Shown in pieces: positions 1 through 6,901 of a stretch of 13,303 nt of DNA. This DNA is from Spirochaetales bacterium (lineage in GTDB: Bacteria; Spirochaetota; Spirochaetia; Sphaerochaetales; Sphaerochaetaceae). How positions within the stretch are numbered: the first letter of the stretch is position 1; every line of letters starts with the position of its first letter. The notes beneath the pieces were generated by a model that worked only from the letters and a program-made list of their open reading frames with translations, was not told the DNA's origin and did not search any database. The stretch lies in contig JAGABK010000074.1 in the NCBI GenBank assembly GCA_017614625.1, positions 1 through 13,303 of the forward strand. Reading direction: 5' to 3'. A program made the translations under genes and the position numbers.

Positions 1-331
1 GCATGGTGTGGTACATCATGGCCCCGCCGATTACAAAGACATCGTCCTTGTTGTATCTGGCGATTTCGGAGAAGAGCGCGGGCAACGTTTCGACCATGAC
101 AAAGCCGTCGGTTTTGGCACGGTCCGGGTCTCCGCCGGGCCACAGCACGATGTTGGTGCGGCCTTTGAGGGGCTTGCCGCCGGGGAAGGAAAGGAGGGTG
201 TTGGAGCCCATGACCACGACCTTGCCGCTTGTGGTGGTGCGGAAGAACTTCATGTCCTTCGGGAGGCGGAACATCAGGTCGTTGCGCTTTCCGATGCCCC
301 ATTTTCTGTCACAGTGTAGGATCGCCTGCAT
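1..331 (-). CDS. folA: dihydrofolate reductase, 3' part outside window
   Basis: Reduces dihydrofolate to tetrahydrofolate with NADPH in the cytoplasm, regenerating the cofactor spent by thymidylate synthase. Read on the minus strand from ATG at 331-329, 110 complete codons are visible before the window edge, about two thirds of a usual DHFR of ~160 residues. Seen directly: the N-terminal stretch WGIGKRNDLMFRLPKDMKFF (residues 11-30), with Asp26 matching the catalytic Asp27 of the E. coli enzyme; VVVMGSNTLLSFPGGKPL in the NADPH-binding region; and FVIGGAMMY near the right end, the conserved Gly-Gly turn. Phe21 replaces the Trp22 of the E. coli enzyme. The start follows the thyA stop by 9 nt, with a GAGGA ribosome-binding site overlapping that stop codon, so the two genes are probably cotranscribed and translationally coupled. 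Confidence 0.93.
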   Translation of the reverse strand, partial: MQAILHCDRKWGIGKRNDLMFRLPKDMKFFRTTTSGKVVVMGSNTLLSFPGGKPLKGRTNIVLWPGGDPDRAKTDGFVMVETLPALFSEIARYNKDDVFVIGGAMMYHTM

Positions 332-340
332 GTTCTGTCC

Positions 341-1171
341 TCAGATCGCCACCGGGATGTCGTATTTCTTCTTGTTGTACACGTAGTTCTCCAGCTTGAA
401 GTCGTCCGTGGTGAACTTGTAGAAGTCCCTGACCTCGGGGTTCAGGACGAACTTCGGGGCAGGGAACTGCTCGTTGGCGATTATCTCCTTGACGATGGGG
501 ATGTGGCGGTCGTAGATGTGGGCGTCGGCTATCACGTGCACGAACTCGCCCGGGACCAGGCCGCTGACCTGGGCCAGCATGTAGACCAGAATCGAGTACT
601 GCACCACGTTCCAGTTGTTGGCCGCCAGCATGTCCTGGGACCTCTGGTTGAGGATGGCGTTGAGGGTGTTTCCGCTGACGTTGAAGGTCATGCTGTAGGC
701 GCAGGGGTACAGGGCCATCTCGCTCAGGTCCTGATGCACGTAGATGTTGGTGAGTATGCGCCTGCTCTGGGGGTTGTTCTTCAGGTCGTAGATGACCCTG
801 TCGACCTGGTCGAACATGCCTTCCCTGTACTTGTGCTTCACGCCGAGCTGGTATCCGTAGGCCTTGCCGATTGTTCCGTTCTCGTCCGCCCAGCTGTCCC
901 AGACGTGGCTCTTGAGCTGGTGGATGTCGTTGCTCTTCTTCTGCCAGATCCAGAGAAGCTCGTCCATGGCGCTCTTGATGTATGTGCGCCTGATGGTCAG
1001 GATGGGGAACTCCTGCTGCAGGTCGTAGCGGTTGACGATTCCGAACTTCTTGATGGTGTGGGCGGGCGTTCCGTCCTCCCAGTGGGGCCTGACGGGCAGG
1101 TTCTCGTCTGAGAATCCGTTCTCGAGTATGTCTTTTATGTTGGAAACGAATACTTTGTCAGCGTAGCTCAT
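341..1171 (-). CDS. thyA: thymidylate synthase
   Basis: Converts dUMP to dTMP using methylenetetrahydrofolate and releases dihydrofolate. It has 276 residues, normal for the ThyA family, and is cytoplasmic. Visible family features: Arg in the N-terminal region, Glu71 and Leu-Leu-Trp (helix with the catalytic Glu), WDSWADENGTIG (91-102), the nucleophile Cys157 in ALYPCAYSM, QRSQD (176-180) for the dUMP phosphate, Asn188, HIYDRH near 218-223, and the conserved C-terminal PVAI. The residue after the catalytic Cys is Ala-Tyr rather than the His of the E. coli PCH motif, and YGYQLG replaces YGKQWR, so this belongs to a divergent ThyA subclass. The start has GGAGG (1181-1177) six bases upstream. 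It is the first gene of a thyA-folA operon and is divergent from lacZ. Confidence 0.96.
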   Translation of the reverse strand: MSYADKVFVSNIKDILENGFSDENLPVRPHWEDGTPAHTIKKFGIVNRYDLQQEFPILTIRRTYIKSAMDELLWIWQKKSNDIHQLKSHVWDSWADENGTIGKAYGYQLGVKHKYREGMFDQVDRVIYDLKNNPQSRRILTNIYVHQDLSEMALYPCAYSMTFNVSGNTLNAILNQRSQDMLAANNWNVVQYSILVYMLAQVSGLVPGEFVHVIADAHIYDRHIPIVKEIIANEQFPAPKFVLNPEVRDFYKFTTDDFKLENYVYNKKKYDIPVAI

Positions 1172-1189
1172 TGAAGCCTCCGTTTCACC

Positions 1190-1218
1190 ATTATAACGGA
1201 GAAGATATCTTTTGTCTT
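1190..1218 (-). promoter_or_regulatory. predicted thyA-folA promoter
   Basis: On the minus strand AAGACA (1218-1213, 4/6 match to TTGACA) is separated by 17 bp from a perfect TATAAT (1195-1190). Transcription would begin near 1183, giving a leader of only about a dozen bases that begins almost at the GGAGG ribosome-binding site. It overlaps the -35 of the divergent lacZ promoter. Confidence 0.6.
1202..1211. promoter_or_regulatory. palindrome AAGATATCTT, candidate operator
   Basis: A perfect 10-bp palindrome in the middle of the thyA/lacZ divergent region. It lies within the thyA promoter spacer and directly abuts the lacZ -35 element. The placement would suit a dimeric regulator, but the site is short and AT-rich, so chance is possible. 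Confidence 0.3.
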
Positions 1219-1238
1219 TTATATTCGGAGGTTATAAT
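1212..1238 (+). promoter_or_regulatory. predicted lacZ promoter
   Basis: TTGTCT (1212-1217) and a perfect TATAAT (1233-1238) lie upstream of the beta-galactosidase gene. The spacing is 15 bp, shorter than the usual 17, which fits a weak or activator-dependent promoter. Predicted start near 1245, leader about 20 nt, with AGGAG at 1254-1258 six bases before the ATG. Confidence 0.5.
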
Positions 1239-1264
1239 TTGTTTAGAAAATACAGGAGATTTTC

Positions 1265-4222
1265 ATGCAATACAGACTTCAGGACCGGTATTACAGCGAT
1301 TTCAAGACCATAGATGTGAACAGGCTGCCTGCGCGCAGCTATTTCATCCCATATCCTTCGAGGGAGGCGCTCGAGGGCGTGGGGCCTTTGGAGAAGCGCT
1401 ACCGATCACCTCTGGTCAGGTGCCTGAACGGGGACTGGGACTTCATCTACTACAACGACCCGAAGGCCCTGCCGCTGGAGTTCGACACTTCTGCGCTTTC
1501 TTTCGGAAAGATCGATGTTCCGTCTGTCTGGCAGTACCGCGGCTATTCGCATCCCATGTACCTGAACGTGCGCTATCCTTTCGCCTACAAGCCGCCCGTG
1601 ATTCCGACTCTGGAGCCGGTGTCCAACTACTTCAGCGTGCTGGACGGATTCAGGAAGGCGCCCGAGGACGAGATGAACCACGCGGGTCTGTACAGGACGT
1701 TCTTCGAAGTCGGTGCAGAGGGTTCCAAGCGCTACACGCTGTCCTTCCTTGGGGTGTGCAGCTGCATCGAGGTCCATGTGAACGGGCACTTCGCCGGGTA
1801 CTCTGAGGAGTCGCACAACACGGCCGAATTCGACATAACCCCGTACGTTCAGGAAGGGCGCAACGAGCTGGTCTGCGTGGTGCGCCGCTGGTGCAACGGC
1901 ACCTATCTCGAGTGCCAGGACATGTTCCGCAACAATGGCATATTCCGCGATGTACTGTTGAGAATTTCTGACAAGTGTGATATCTGGGACATCGATATAA
2001 AGACCAGAAGTCTCGGAGGAGCCTACTCCGCGGACGTCACCGCATACGTGGATGACGGGCAGAAAGTGCGCTTCACGCTCGAGGGAAAGGACCCCGAAGG
2101 AAAGCTGGCAACCGTCACCCTTGAGGCCGTTTCGGCGGACGGAGAGGCAAAGGTCTGCTTCGCGGATCTGGATGTGGCTCAGTGGTCGGCGGAGAAGCCG
2201 GTGCTGTACGACCTGTACATCGAAAGCGCTTGTTCCTGCATACATCAGAGGGTTGGCTTCAAGTCCATCGAGGTGAAGGGGAACCTGTACCTTCTTAACG
2301 GACATAAGATCAAATTCAAGGGCGTGAACCACCATGACACGGACCCTGAGAACGGATACTGCATGACGCCGGCTCAGATCGAGCGCGACCTGAAGCTCTG
2401 CAAAGCCTTCAACATCGACACGGTGAGGACATCGCACTACGCGCCGGACCCGCTTCTGATAGAGCTTGCGGCGGAGATGGGAATATACATCGTGGACGAG
2501 GTGGACATCGAGACGCACGGAGTCCTGGTGGGAAAGCTTCCTCCTTCGTACAACAGGCTTTCGGACGACCCCAAGTGGAAGAAGCATTACCTCAGCCGCG
2601 CGGTGCACCACTACAACCGCGACAAGGCCATGGCCACGCCGGTTATCATGTGGAGCCTGGGAAACGAGAGCGGCGGCGGATGCAACACGGATGCCATGTA
2701 CGACTATTTCAAGAGCGTCTCGGACATCCCGGTGCACTATGAGAGCGCAATCTACACGAGGCGCAAGGCCTACGACATCGCCTCGCGCATGTATCCGCCC
2801 GTGAAGGAACTCCATGCCATAGGCGAGGGGAAGTGCAGGACCAAGCGCTTCATGGACAGGCCGTACTTCCTGTGCGAGTACGCCCACGCCATGGGAACCG
2901 GACCGGGCAACATCGAAGGCTACTGGAACGAGATCTACAGGTACGACGGGCTGATCGGCGGCTGCGTGTGGGAGATGAACGACCATGCGGTGAAGACGAA
3001 GGACGGTGAGTACCTCTACGGCGGCGACAGCGGCGAGTGGATCCACGACGGGAACTTCTGCTGCGACGGCATCTTCTATCCCGACAGAAGTCCGTCCACC
3101 GGAGCCTGGATCGTGCGCCACGCCTACAGACCCATACGCATCTCGCGCATCGGCGGCAACAGCTTCGAAATCTTCAACACCACGGCCTTCACTCCGGGAA
3201 GCGCCTTCCTCATGAAAATCGGCGTCACCGGCCGCGAAGGCTTCGATTTCGTGCCGTCCGCAGGTCCTTTGGAGAGGCAGACCGTCGAATTCGACCTGGG
3301 CGATGTCTCCGGGGACTGCTTCCTCACTGCAGACACCTACGACAAGGACTGCAGGCTGGTCTCAACCGAGCAGATCGAGCTTTCCAGGAGCCTTCCTTCG
3401 GAGGAAGAGGGCAAAGTAAGGATTTCTGACGAACTGCCCGACTGGTTCTCCATAAAGGACGGAATCCCGTCGTTTGCATGCGGAGACGCCGTAATCACCG
3501 CAGCCGAGCCCTACAACCTCATGTTCAGGGCAGAGACGGACAACGACAGCATCAACTTCATCAAGAAGCCCATGCGCCGCTGGTACAAGGAGAGGAACGT
3601 CCTTCTGGGCTGCAAGAAGACCCCCGAGCGTGCCGTGACCGAATGGGCTGTGAAGGTTGCCGGAAAGACGTTCCTGTGTACCGACAAGTACGAGCCCTGT
3701 ACGCTCGAGGACGGAAAGACGGGAGTCCTCGTGACCTCGCTCCTGATTCCTCTCAAGGCCAAGGGCCGCATCCCCAGATTCGCCAAGGCGTTCAGGACGG
3801 ACAGCACTTTCTCACATGTGGATTATTTCGGACGCAGCGGCGAATCCTATCTGGACATGAAGGAGCAGTATCCTGTTAAGGAATGCTCCTGCTCCGTGTC
3901 CGACATGGTGGAGCCCAGCGTCAAGCCGCAGGAGAGCGGCAACAGGTGCGATGTCAGGTGGGCCGCCCTCTCCGACGGAAAGCATTCGGTGAAGTTCACG
4001 GCGGTGGACAATCCGTTCGAGCTTTCGGTCAAACCCTACAGCGACACAGAGCTGATCTCAATGAAGCACCGCAGTGACGAGAAGACGACGGGAACTTATG
4101 TGGCGATCAACGCGTTCCAGCAGGGTATCGGAACCGGAAGCTGCGGTCCCTACACGCTGGACGCGCATTGCTACAAGGCGGCCGACGACCACCTGGTGAG
4201 GTTTGTGGTTACGGTTGAGTAA
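1265..4222 (+). CDS. lacZ: GH2 beta-galactosidase (LacZ-type)
   Basis: Hydrolyses terminal beta-galactosides such as lactose. It has 985 residues against 1024 in E. coli LacZ and no signal peptide, so is probably cytoplasmic. The order of regions fits the family: sugar-binding jelly roll (about 30-230, with LECQDMFRNNGIFRDV), immunoglobulin-like domain, TIM barrel (about 340-640), then beta domains. Active-site residues are present: acid/base Glu468 in WSLGNESGGG, nucleophile Glu538 in FLCEYAHAMGTGPGN, DEVDIETHGV and TSHYAPDP. The C-terminal GTGSCGPYTLDAHCY resembles the terminal LacZ domain. Asn211 stands where E. coli has sodium-ligand Asp201, and Asp601 (in NFCCDG) where it has Asn604. Start: ATG with AGGAG 6 nt upstream. 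No sugar transporter or LacI-type regulator is visible nearby. Specificity for lactose rather than another beta-galactoside is inferred. Confidence 0.93.
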   Translation: MQYRLQDRYYSDFKTIDVNRLPARSYFIPYPSREALEGVGPLEKRYRSPLVRCLNGDWDFIYYNDPKALPLEFDTSALSFGKIDVPSVWQYRGYSHPMYLNVRYPFAYKPPVIPTLEPVSNYFSVLDGFRKAPEDEMNHAGLYRTFFEVGAEGSKRYTLSFLGVCSCIEVHVNGHFAGYSEESHNTAEFDITPYVQEGRNELVCVVRRWCNGTYLECQDMFRNNGIFRDVLLRISDKCDIWDIDIKTRSLGGAYSADVTAYVDDGQKVRFTLEGKDPEGKLATVTLEAVSADGEAKVCFADLDVAQWSAEKPVLYDLYIESACSCIHQRVGFKSIEVKGNLYLLNGHKIKFKGVNHHDTDPENGYCMTPAQIERDLKLCKAFNIDTVRTSHYAPDPLLIELAAEMGIYIVDEVDIETHGVLVGKLPPSYNRLSDDPKWKKHYLSRAVHHYNRDKAMATPVIMWSLGNESGGGCNTDAMYDYFKSVSDIPVHYESAIYTRRKAYDIASRMYPPVKELHAIGEGKCRTKRFMDRPYFLCEYAHAMGTGPGNIEGYWNEIYRYDGLIGGCVWEMNDHAVKTKDGEYLYGGDSGEWIHDGNFCCDGIFYPDRSPSTGAWIVRHAYRPIRISRIGGNSFEIFNTTAFTPGSAFLMKIGVTGREGFDFVPSAGPLERQTVEFDLGDVSGDCFLTADTYDKDCRLVSTEQIELSRSLPSEEEGKVRISDELPDWFSIKDGIPSFACGDAVITAAEPYNLMFRAETDNDSINFIKKPMRRWYKERNVLLGCKKTPERAVTEWAVKVAGKTFLCTDKYEPCTLEDGKTGVLVTSLLIPLKAKGRIPRFAKAFRTDSTFSHVDYFGRSGESYLDMKEQYPVKECSCSVSDMVEPSVKPQESGNRCDVRWAALSDGKHSVKFTAVDNPFELSVKPYSDTELISMKHRSDEKTTGTYVAINAFQQGIGTGSCGPYTLDAHCYKAADDHLVRFVVTVE

Positions 4223-4229
4223 ATGTGGT

Positions 4230-4291
4230 CCATGAGTGGCAAGAGCGGCATCATCGCCATGAGTTCCATGAGTGTCATCATTGCCCATGAA
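4230..4291. repeat. imperfect tandem repeat between convergent genes
   Basis: Two units begin with identical CCATGAGTG (4230-4238 and 4266-4274). Each continues into a related block, CATCATCGCCATGAG (4249-4263) and CATCATTGCCCATGAA (4276-4291). It fills the gap between the convergent lacZ and lipoprotein genes. I see no hairpin with a T-run, so it is not an obvious terminator. Confidence 0.5.
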
Positions 4292-4302
4292 TCGGGCCGG
4301 AA

Positions 4303-5517
4303 TCAGACTCCTGTCAGCTTGTAGACGATCTGCGAGAAATCGCTGAAGTAGATGTCTCCTTCCCAGAAATCGACGAACTCGGGTTCCTTCCAGTAGCCGG
4401 TCGCGAAGAAATCGACCACGCAGTCCTCCGTCTTCGTCCCGAGGTCGAAGATGCGCAGCACGTTGGGGCTGACGCCGGTGCCCATGCCCTCGAGGGAGTA
4501 GATCTTTCCGTCGTGGTAGCAGCCGCCCTGGAGGTAGTTGCAGTAGGTGGCATCGAACATGTCGATTATGTCATCGGCCTGGAGGGTGACCAGGTTGACG
4601 CCGAATTCCTCGCTGTAGGTGCCGTCGGTGACCGCGGGGATGTCGAAGCAGAAGAAGCGGGTGGTCTTGTTGGTGTCGCGCGGGACGAAGAACCAGAGCT
4701 TGCCGTTGTCGGTGTCGACGACCATGTTGCCGTAGGGGGACTTGTCGGCGCCGATGCCGGACATCCAGAGGGTCTTGTCGGAGGTGAAGCCTATGCGGAT
4801 GACCTGGACGAGCTTGGCGGTGAAGCGGCGGTCGTCGCGGGTGATGCGGTAGACGCCCACGGTGCCGAGCCTTCTGTCGATCTTGACGTCGTAGTTGTTG
4901 TAGGCGTTGGCGTAGAAGAGCGGGAACTCGTCGCCTTCCTCGTAGTAGGTGCAGCCGAAGACCGTGCAGTTGGAATGCGGCTGGAACTTGGAGTACATGG
5001 CGCTGTCCAGGGCCACGGAGTTGACGTAGCGGCGCGTGGACATGTCATGGATCATGCCGCTTCCGGAGGCGTTGAAGCGCAGGATGTAGTTGCCGTAGAT
5101 GGCTCCGTCCTGGGTGTTGCCCATGGTTCCGTACTGCTCCATGGTGAATGACGTGTTGACCCAGCGGGCCTGGGCGGTGACCTGCTCGGCCTCGGGGTGG
5201 AGCTTCATGTACTTGGAAAGGTCGATTACTCCTTCGTCGCAGTAGACCCACCAGCCGTTGAAGGTGCAGCCTTCGCGCACGGGGTCGTTGACGGGAATCA
5301 GGAAGTCGCCGGTCTCGGAAATGCCGGAGCGGAAGAACTGCTCTCCGCGGTCGATGTAAAGCACTTCCCTTGTGGCCTGCGGGTACGGATCGACGTCCGG
5401 TTCCTTGGGCGGCTCCTTGGCCGGAGCCGATGCGGAGGCACAGGAGGCAAGGAGAAGGACGAGGGCGAGGTAGAGGAAAACGATGGCTTGCAGCGGTGTT
5501 TTATGCAGATTTTTCAT
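4303..5517 (-). CDS. lipoprotein, B-repeat plus propeller-like domain (paralogue A)
   Basis: A 404-residue predicted lipoprotein of unknown function. Residues 1-25 form a basic-hydrophobic signal ending in the lipobox LLASC, with Cys26 as the acylation site; a Pro/Ala/Glu-rich linker follows (27-48). Residues about 52-119 match the pattern of the Listeria/Bacteroides (Flg_new or InlB B-repeat) beta-grasp repeat: VNDPVREGCTFNGWW, then a closing ARW. The remainder (125-404) has short beta-rich motifs such as TRFFCFDIPAV and YHDGKIYSLEGMG, which suggests a beta-propeller or similar; this is inference. It is about as long as the gene just upstream and shares most motifs with it. AGGAGA lies 4 nt before the ATG, and only 15 nt separate it from the upstream paralogue, so it is the second gene of an operon. 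A surface carbohydrate- or protein-binding role is possible but not shown. Confidence 0.85.
   Translation of the reverse strand: MKNLHKTPLQAIVFLYLALVLLLASCASASAPAKEPPKEPDVDPYPQATREVLYIDRGEQFFRSGISETGDFLIPVNDPVREGCTFNGWWVYCDEGVIDLSKYMKLHPEAEQVTAQARWVNTSFTMEQYGTMGNTQDGAIYGNYILRFNASGSGMIHDMSTRRYVNSVALDSAMYSKFQPHSNCTVFGCTYYEEGDEFPLFYANAYNNYDVKIDRRLGTVGVYRITRDDRRFTAKLVQVIRIGFTSDKTLWMSGIGADKSPYGNMVVDTDNGKLWFFVPRDTNKTTRFFCFDIPAVTDGTYSEEFGVNLVTLQADDIIDMFDATYCNYLQGGCYHDGKIYSLEGMGTGVSPNVLRIFDLGTKTEDCVVDFFATGYWKEPEFVDFWEGDIYFSDFSQIVYKLTGV
4919..4952. repeat. 34-bp block identical to 6188-6221 in paralogue
   Basis: The DNA encoding the shared YYEEGDEFPL segment is identical over 34 bp between the two lipoprotein genes (here and at 6188-6221). 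A second block of about 26 bp, encoding RFFCFDIP, also matches (from about 4634 and from about 5880). This supports duplication followed by divergence or gene conversion. Confidence 0.75.
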
Positions 5518-5532
5518 TGTGTCTCCTGAAAA

Positions 5533-6759
5533 TCAGATACCTGTTATCCTGTAGAGGTAAACCGTGGGACTGTTGTTGATCTTCTTGTAATCGCCGTAGT
5601 AGCAGACCCCGTCGGCGAAGTCTATGAACTCGGCTTCCCTGGCTCCGGAGCCCTTGGACTGGTCGGCGAAGAGGTCGATAACGCTGTCTTCGATTCCGTT
5701 CTCCAGGTCCACCACGCGGATGCGGGTGGGGTTGGCTTCGGTGCCCATTCCTTCGGTCGAGTAGATTTTCCCGTCATGATAGCAGGCGCCCTGCAGGTAC
5801 CAGGAATAGGGGATGTCGAAGGTGCGCTGCACATCGCCGGTTCCCAGCTTCACCACCTCGAGGGAGTCCTTGTTGACTGCGGGGATGTCGAAGCAGAAGA
5901 AGCGAGTGGTGTGGTTGGCGTCCCTGGTGACGAAGGCCCAGAGCTTGTTGCTGTCGGTGTCGATTATGAAGTTGCCCCACGGCGAGCGGTCGGTGAAGGC
6001 CTGGGCCTCGGCGTCCCATTTGGACCGCCACGGGGAGAATTCGGCGAAATCGATCCTTATGACCTGGACCAGGGTCGTGGAGAAACGTGTCTCGGATGTG
6101 CGTCTGAGCCTGTAGACGCAGACCATGCCGGCGCGCTTGTCCTCGTAGTTGTCCTTGTTGTAACTGTTGTAGATGTTGGCGTACAGAAGCGGGAACTCGT
6201 CGCCTTCCTCGTAGTAGGTGCTGCCGAAACAGACGGCGTTGCAGTGGGGCAGGTAGCTGTCGGTGCCGTTGAGCATCAGGGCTCCGACCTTCTTGCCTGA
6301 GGACAGGTCGAAGATGTAGCACATTCCGTCGCTGTTGAACTTGAAGAGCATGCCGTTGCAGACCAGGCCGTCCTGGATGGTGGACGATATGGTCGGGAAG
6401 CTGATGTCCAGCTGCTCTATGGTGTAGGAGGTGTTCAGCCAGCGGGCGTTGACTATGACATCGGAACCGTCAAGGTTCTCCGCCAGCCATTTGCGGTCGA
6501 ACTCGACAACGCCTTCGTCGCAGGTGACCCACCATCCGTTGAACTTATAGCCTTCGCGGACCGGAGCCTTGGGGATCTCGAGCCTGTCCTTCGCTGAAAG
6601 CACCTGGCTTGCGATTTCGGATCCCTCGCTGAAGTAGCGGACCGTGACTGTCTCTCCGTCCCCGAGGGGGAGGGCGCTCATGCACGAAACGGACAGGATG
6701 AGGATGATTCCCAGAAGGGTGACGGCTGCAATTATCGACTTCAAAGGCTGTGGTTTCAT
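5533..6759 (-). CDS. lipoprotein, B-repeat plus propeller-like domain (paralogue B)
   Basis: A 408-residue predicted lipoprotein and first gene of the two-gene operon. The signal ends in LSVSC with Cys26 acylated, the same position as in its paralogue. Residues about 37-107 form one Listeria/Bacteroides-type repeat: APVREGYKFNGWW, DEGVVEF, closing NARW. The C-terminal region shares with the paralogue TYYEEGDEFPLLYAN (181-195), LVQVIRI (230-236), DTDSNKLWAFV (267-277), TTRFFCFDIPAV (284-295) and YHDGKIYSTEGMG (327-339). It differs by a longer insert near 240-258 and a Lys/Ser-rich insert near 367-373. Conserved paired aromatic and Asp-Gly motifs suggest repeated beta blades, but I do not recognise a named family. 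No Shine-Dalgarno sequence sits at the normal distance before the ATG. Anchoring in a membrane facing the periplasm or cell surface is expected from the lipobox. Confidence 0.85.
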   Translation of the reverse strand: MKPQPLKSIIAAVTLLGIILILSVSCMSALPLGDGETVTVRYFSEGSEIASQVLSAKDRLEIPKAPVREGYKFNGWWVTCDEGVVEFDRKWLAENLDGSDVIVNARWLNTSYTIEQLDISFPTISSTIQDGLVCNGMLFKFNSDGMCYIFDLSSGKKVGALMLNGTDSYLPHCNAVCFGSTYYEEGDEFPLLYANIYNSYNKDNYEDKRAGMVCVYRLRRTSETRFSTTLVQVIRIDFAEFSPWRSKWDAEAQAFTDRSPWGNFIIDTDSNKLWAFVTRDANHTTRFFCFDIPAVNKDSLEVVKLGTGDVQRTFDIPYSWYLQGACYHDGKIYSTEGMGTEANPTRIRVVDLENGIEDSVIDLFADQSKGSGAREAEFIDFADGVCYYGDYKKINNSPTVYLYRITGI

Positions 6760-6765
6760 GATGAC

Positions 6766-6804
6766 AGTATACCCCCATAATCCCTTATTTCCCTATAAGT
6801 ACAA
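6766..6804 (-). promoter_or_regulatory. candidate promoter(s) of the lipoprotein operon
   Basis: Two minus-strand readings are possible. TATACT (6771-6766) lies six bases before the ATG at 6759, so transcription would start at or next to the A of the start codon, a leaderless message. Alternatively TTGTAC (6804-6799) with GATTAT (6782-6777) at 16 bp spacing would give a leader of about 10 nt. In both cases no proper ribosome-binding site is available; only a GGGGG run is seen. Confidence 0.35.
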
Positions 6805-6830
6805 CTTCAGATGTTATTAAATACGCTAAA

Positions 6831-6859
6831 TTGTCTCCGCACCTGTCGGGGATTAGGAT
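6831..6859 (+). promoter_or_regulatory. candidate promoter of beta-helix lipoprotein gene
   Basis: TTGTCT (6831-6836) and TAGGAT (6854-6859) with 17 bp spacing precede the gene, predicting a start near 6866. An alternative upstream pair, TTTCAT (6754-6759) and CATAAT (6776-6781), has 16 bp spacing and would give a leader of about 114 nt. Both are partial matches. Confidence 0.3.
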
Positions 6860-6901
6860 TGAAGATAGGGAAAACCCGCACATTCAATGGAGGAATAGAA
6901 T

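Noticed and set aside
503..1111. Long open frame on the plus strand opposite thyA
   Set aside because: It is the antisense shadow of thyA, Val/His/Asp-rich with no ribosome-binding site; the thyA motifs on the other strand are unambiguous.
1406..3121. 571-codon open frame opposite the beta-galactosidase gene
   Set aside because: Long antisense frames are expected opposite GC-rich coding DNA. Its composition (Val, His, Arg, Asp) is a shadow pattern and the lacZ catalytic motifs lie in the other strand.
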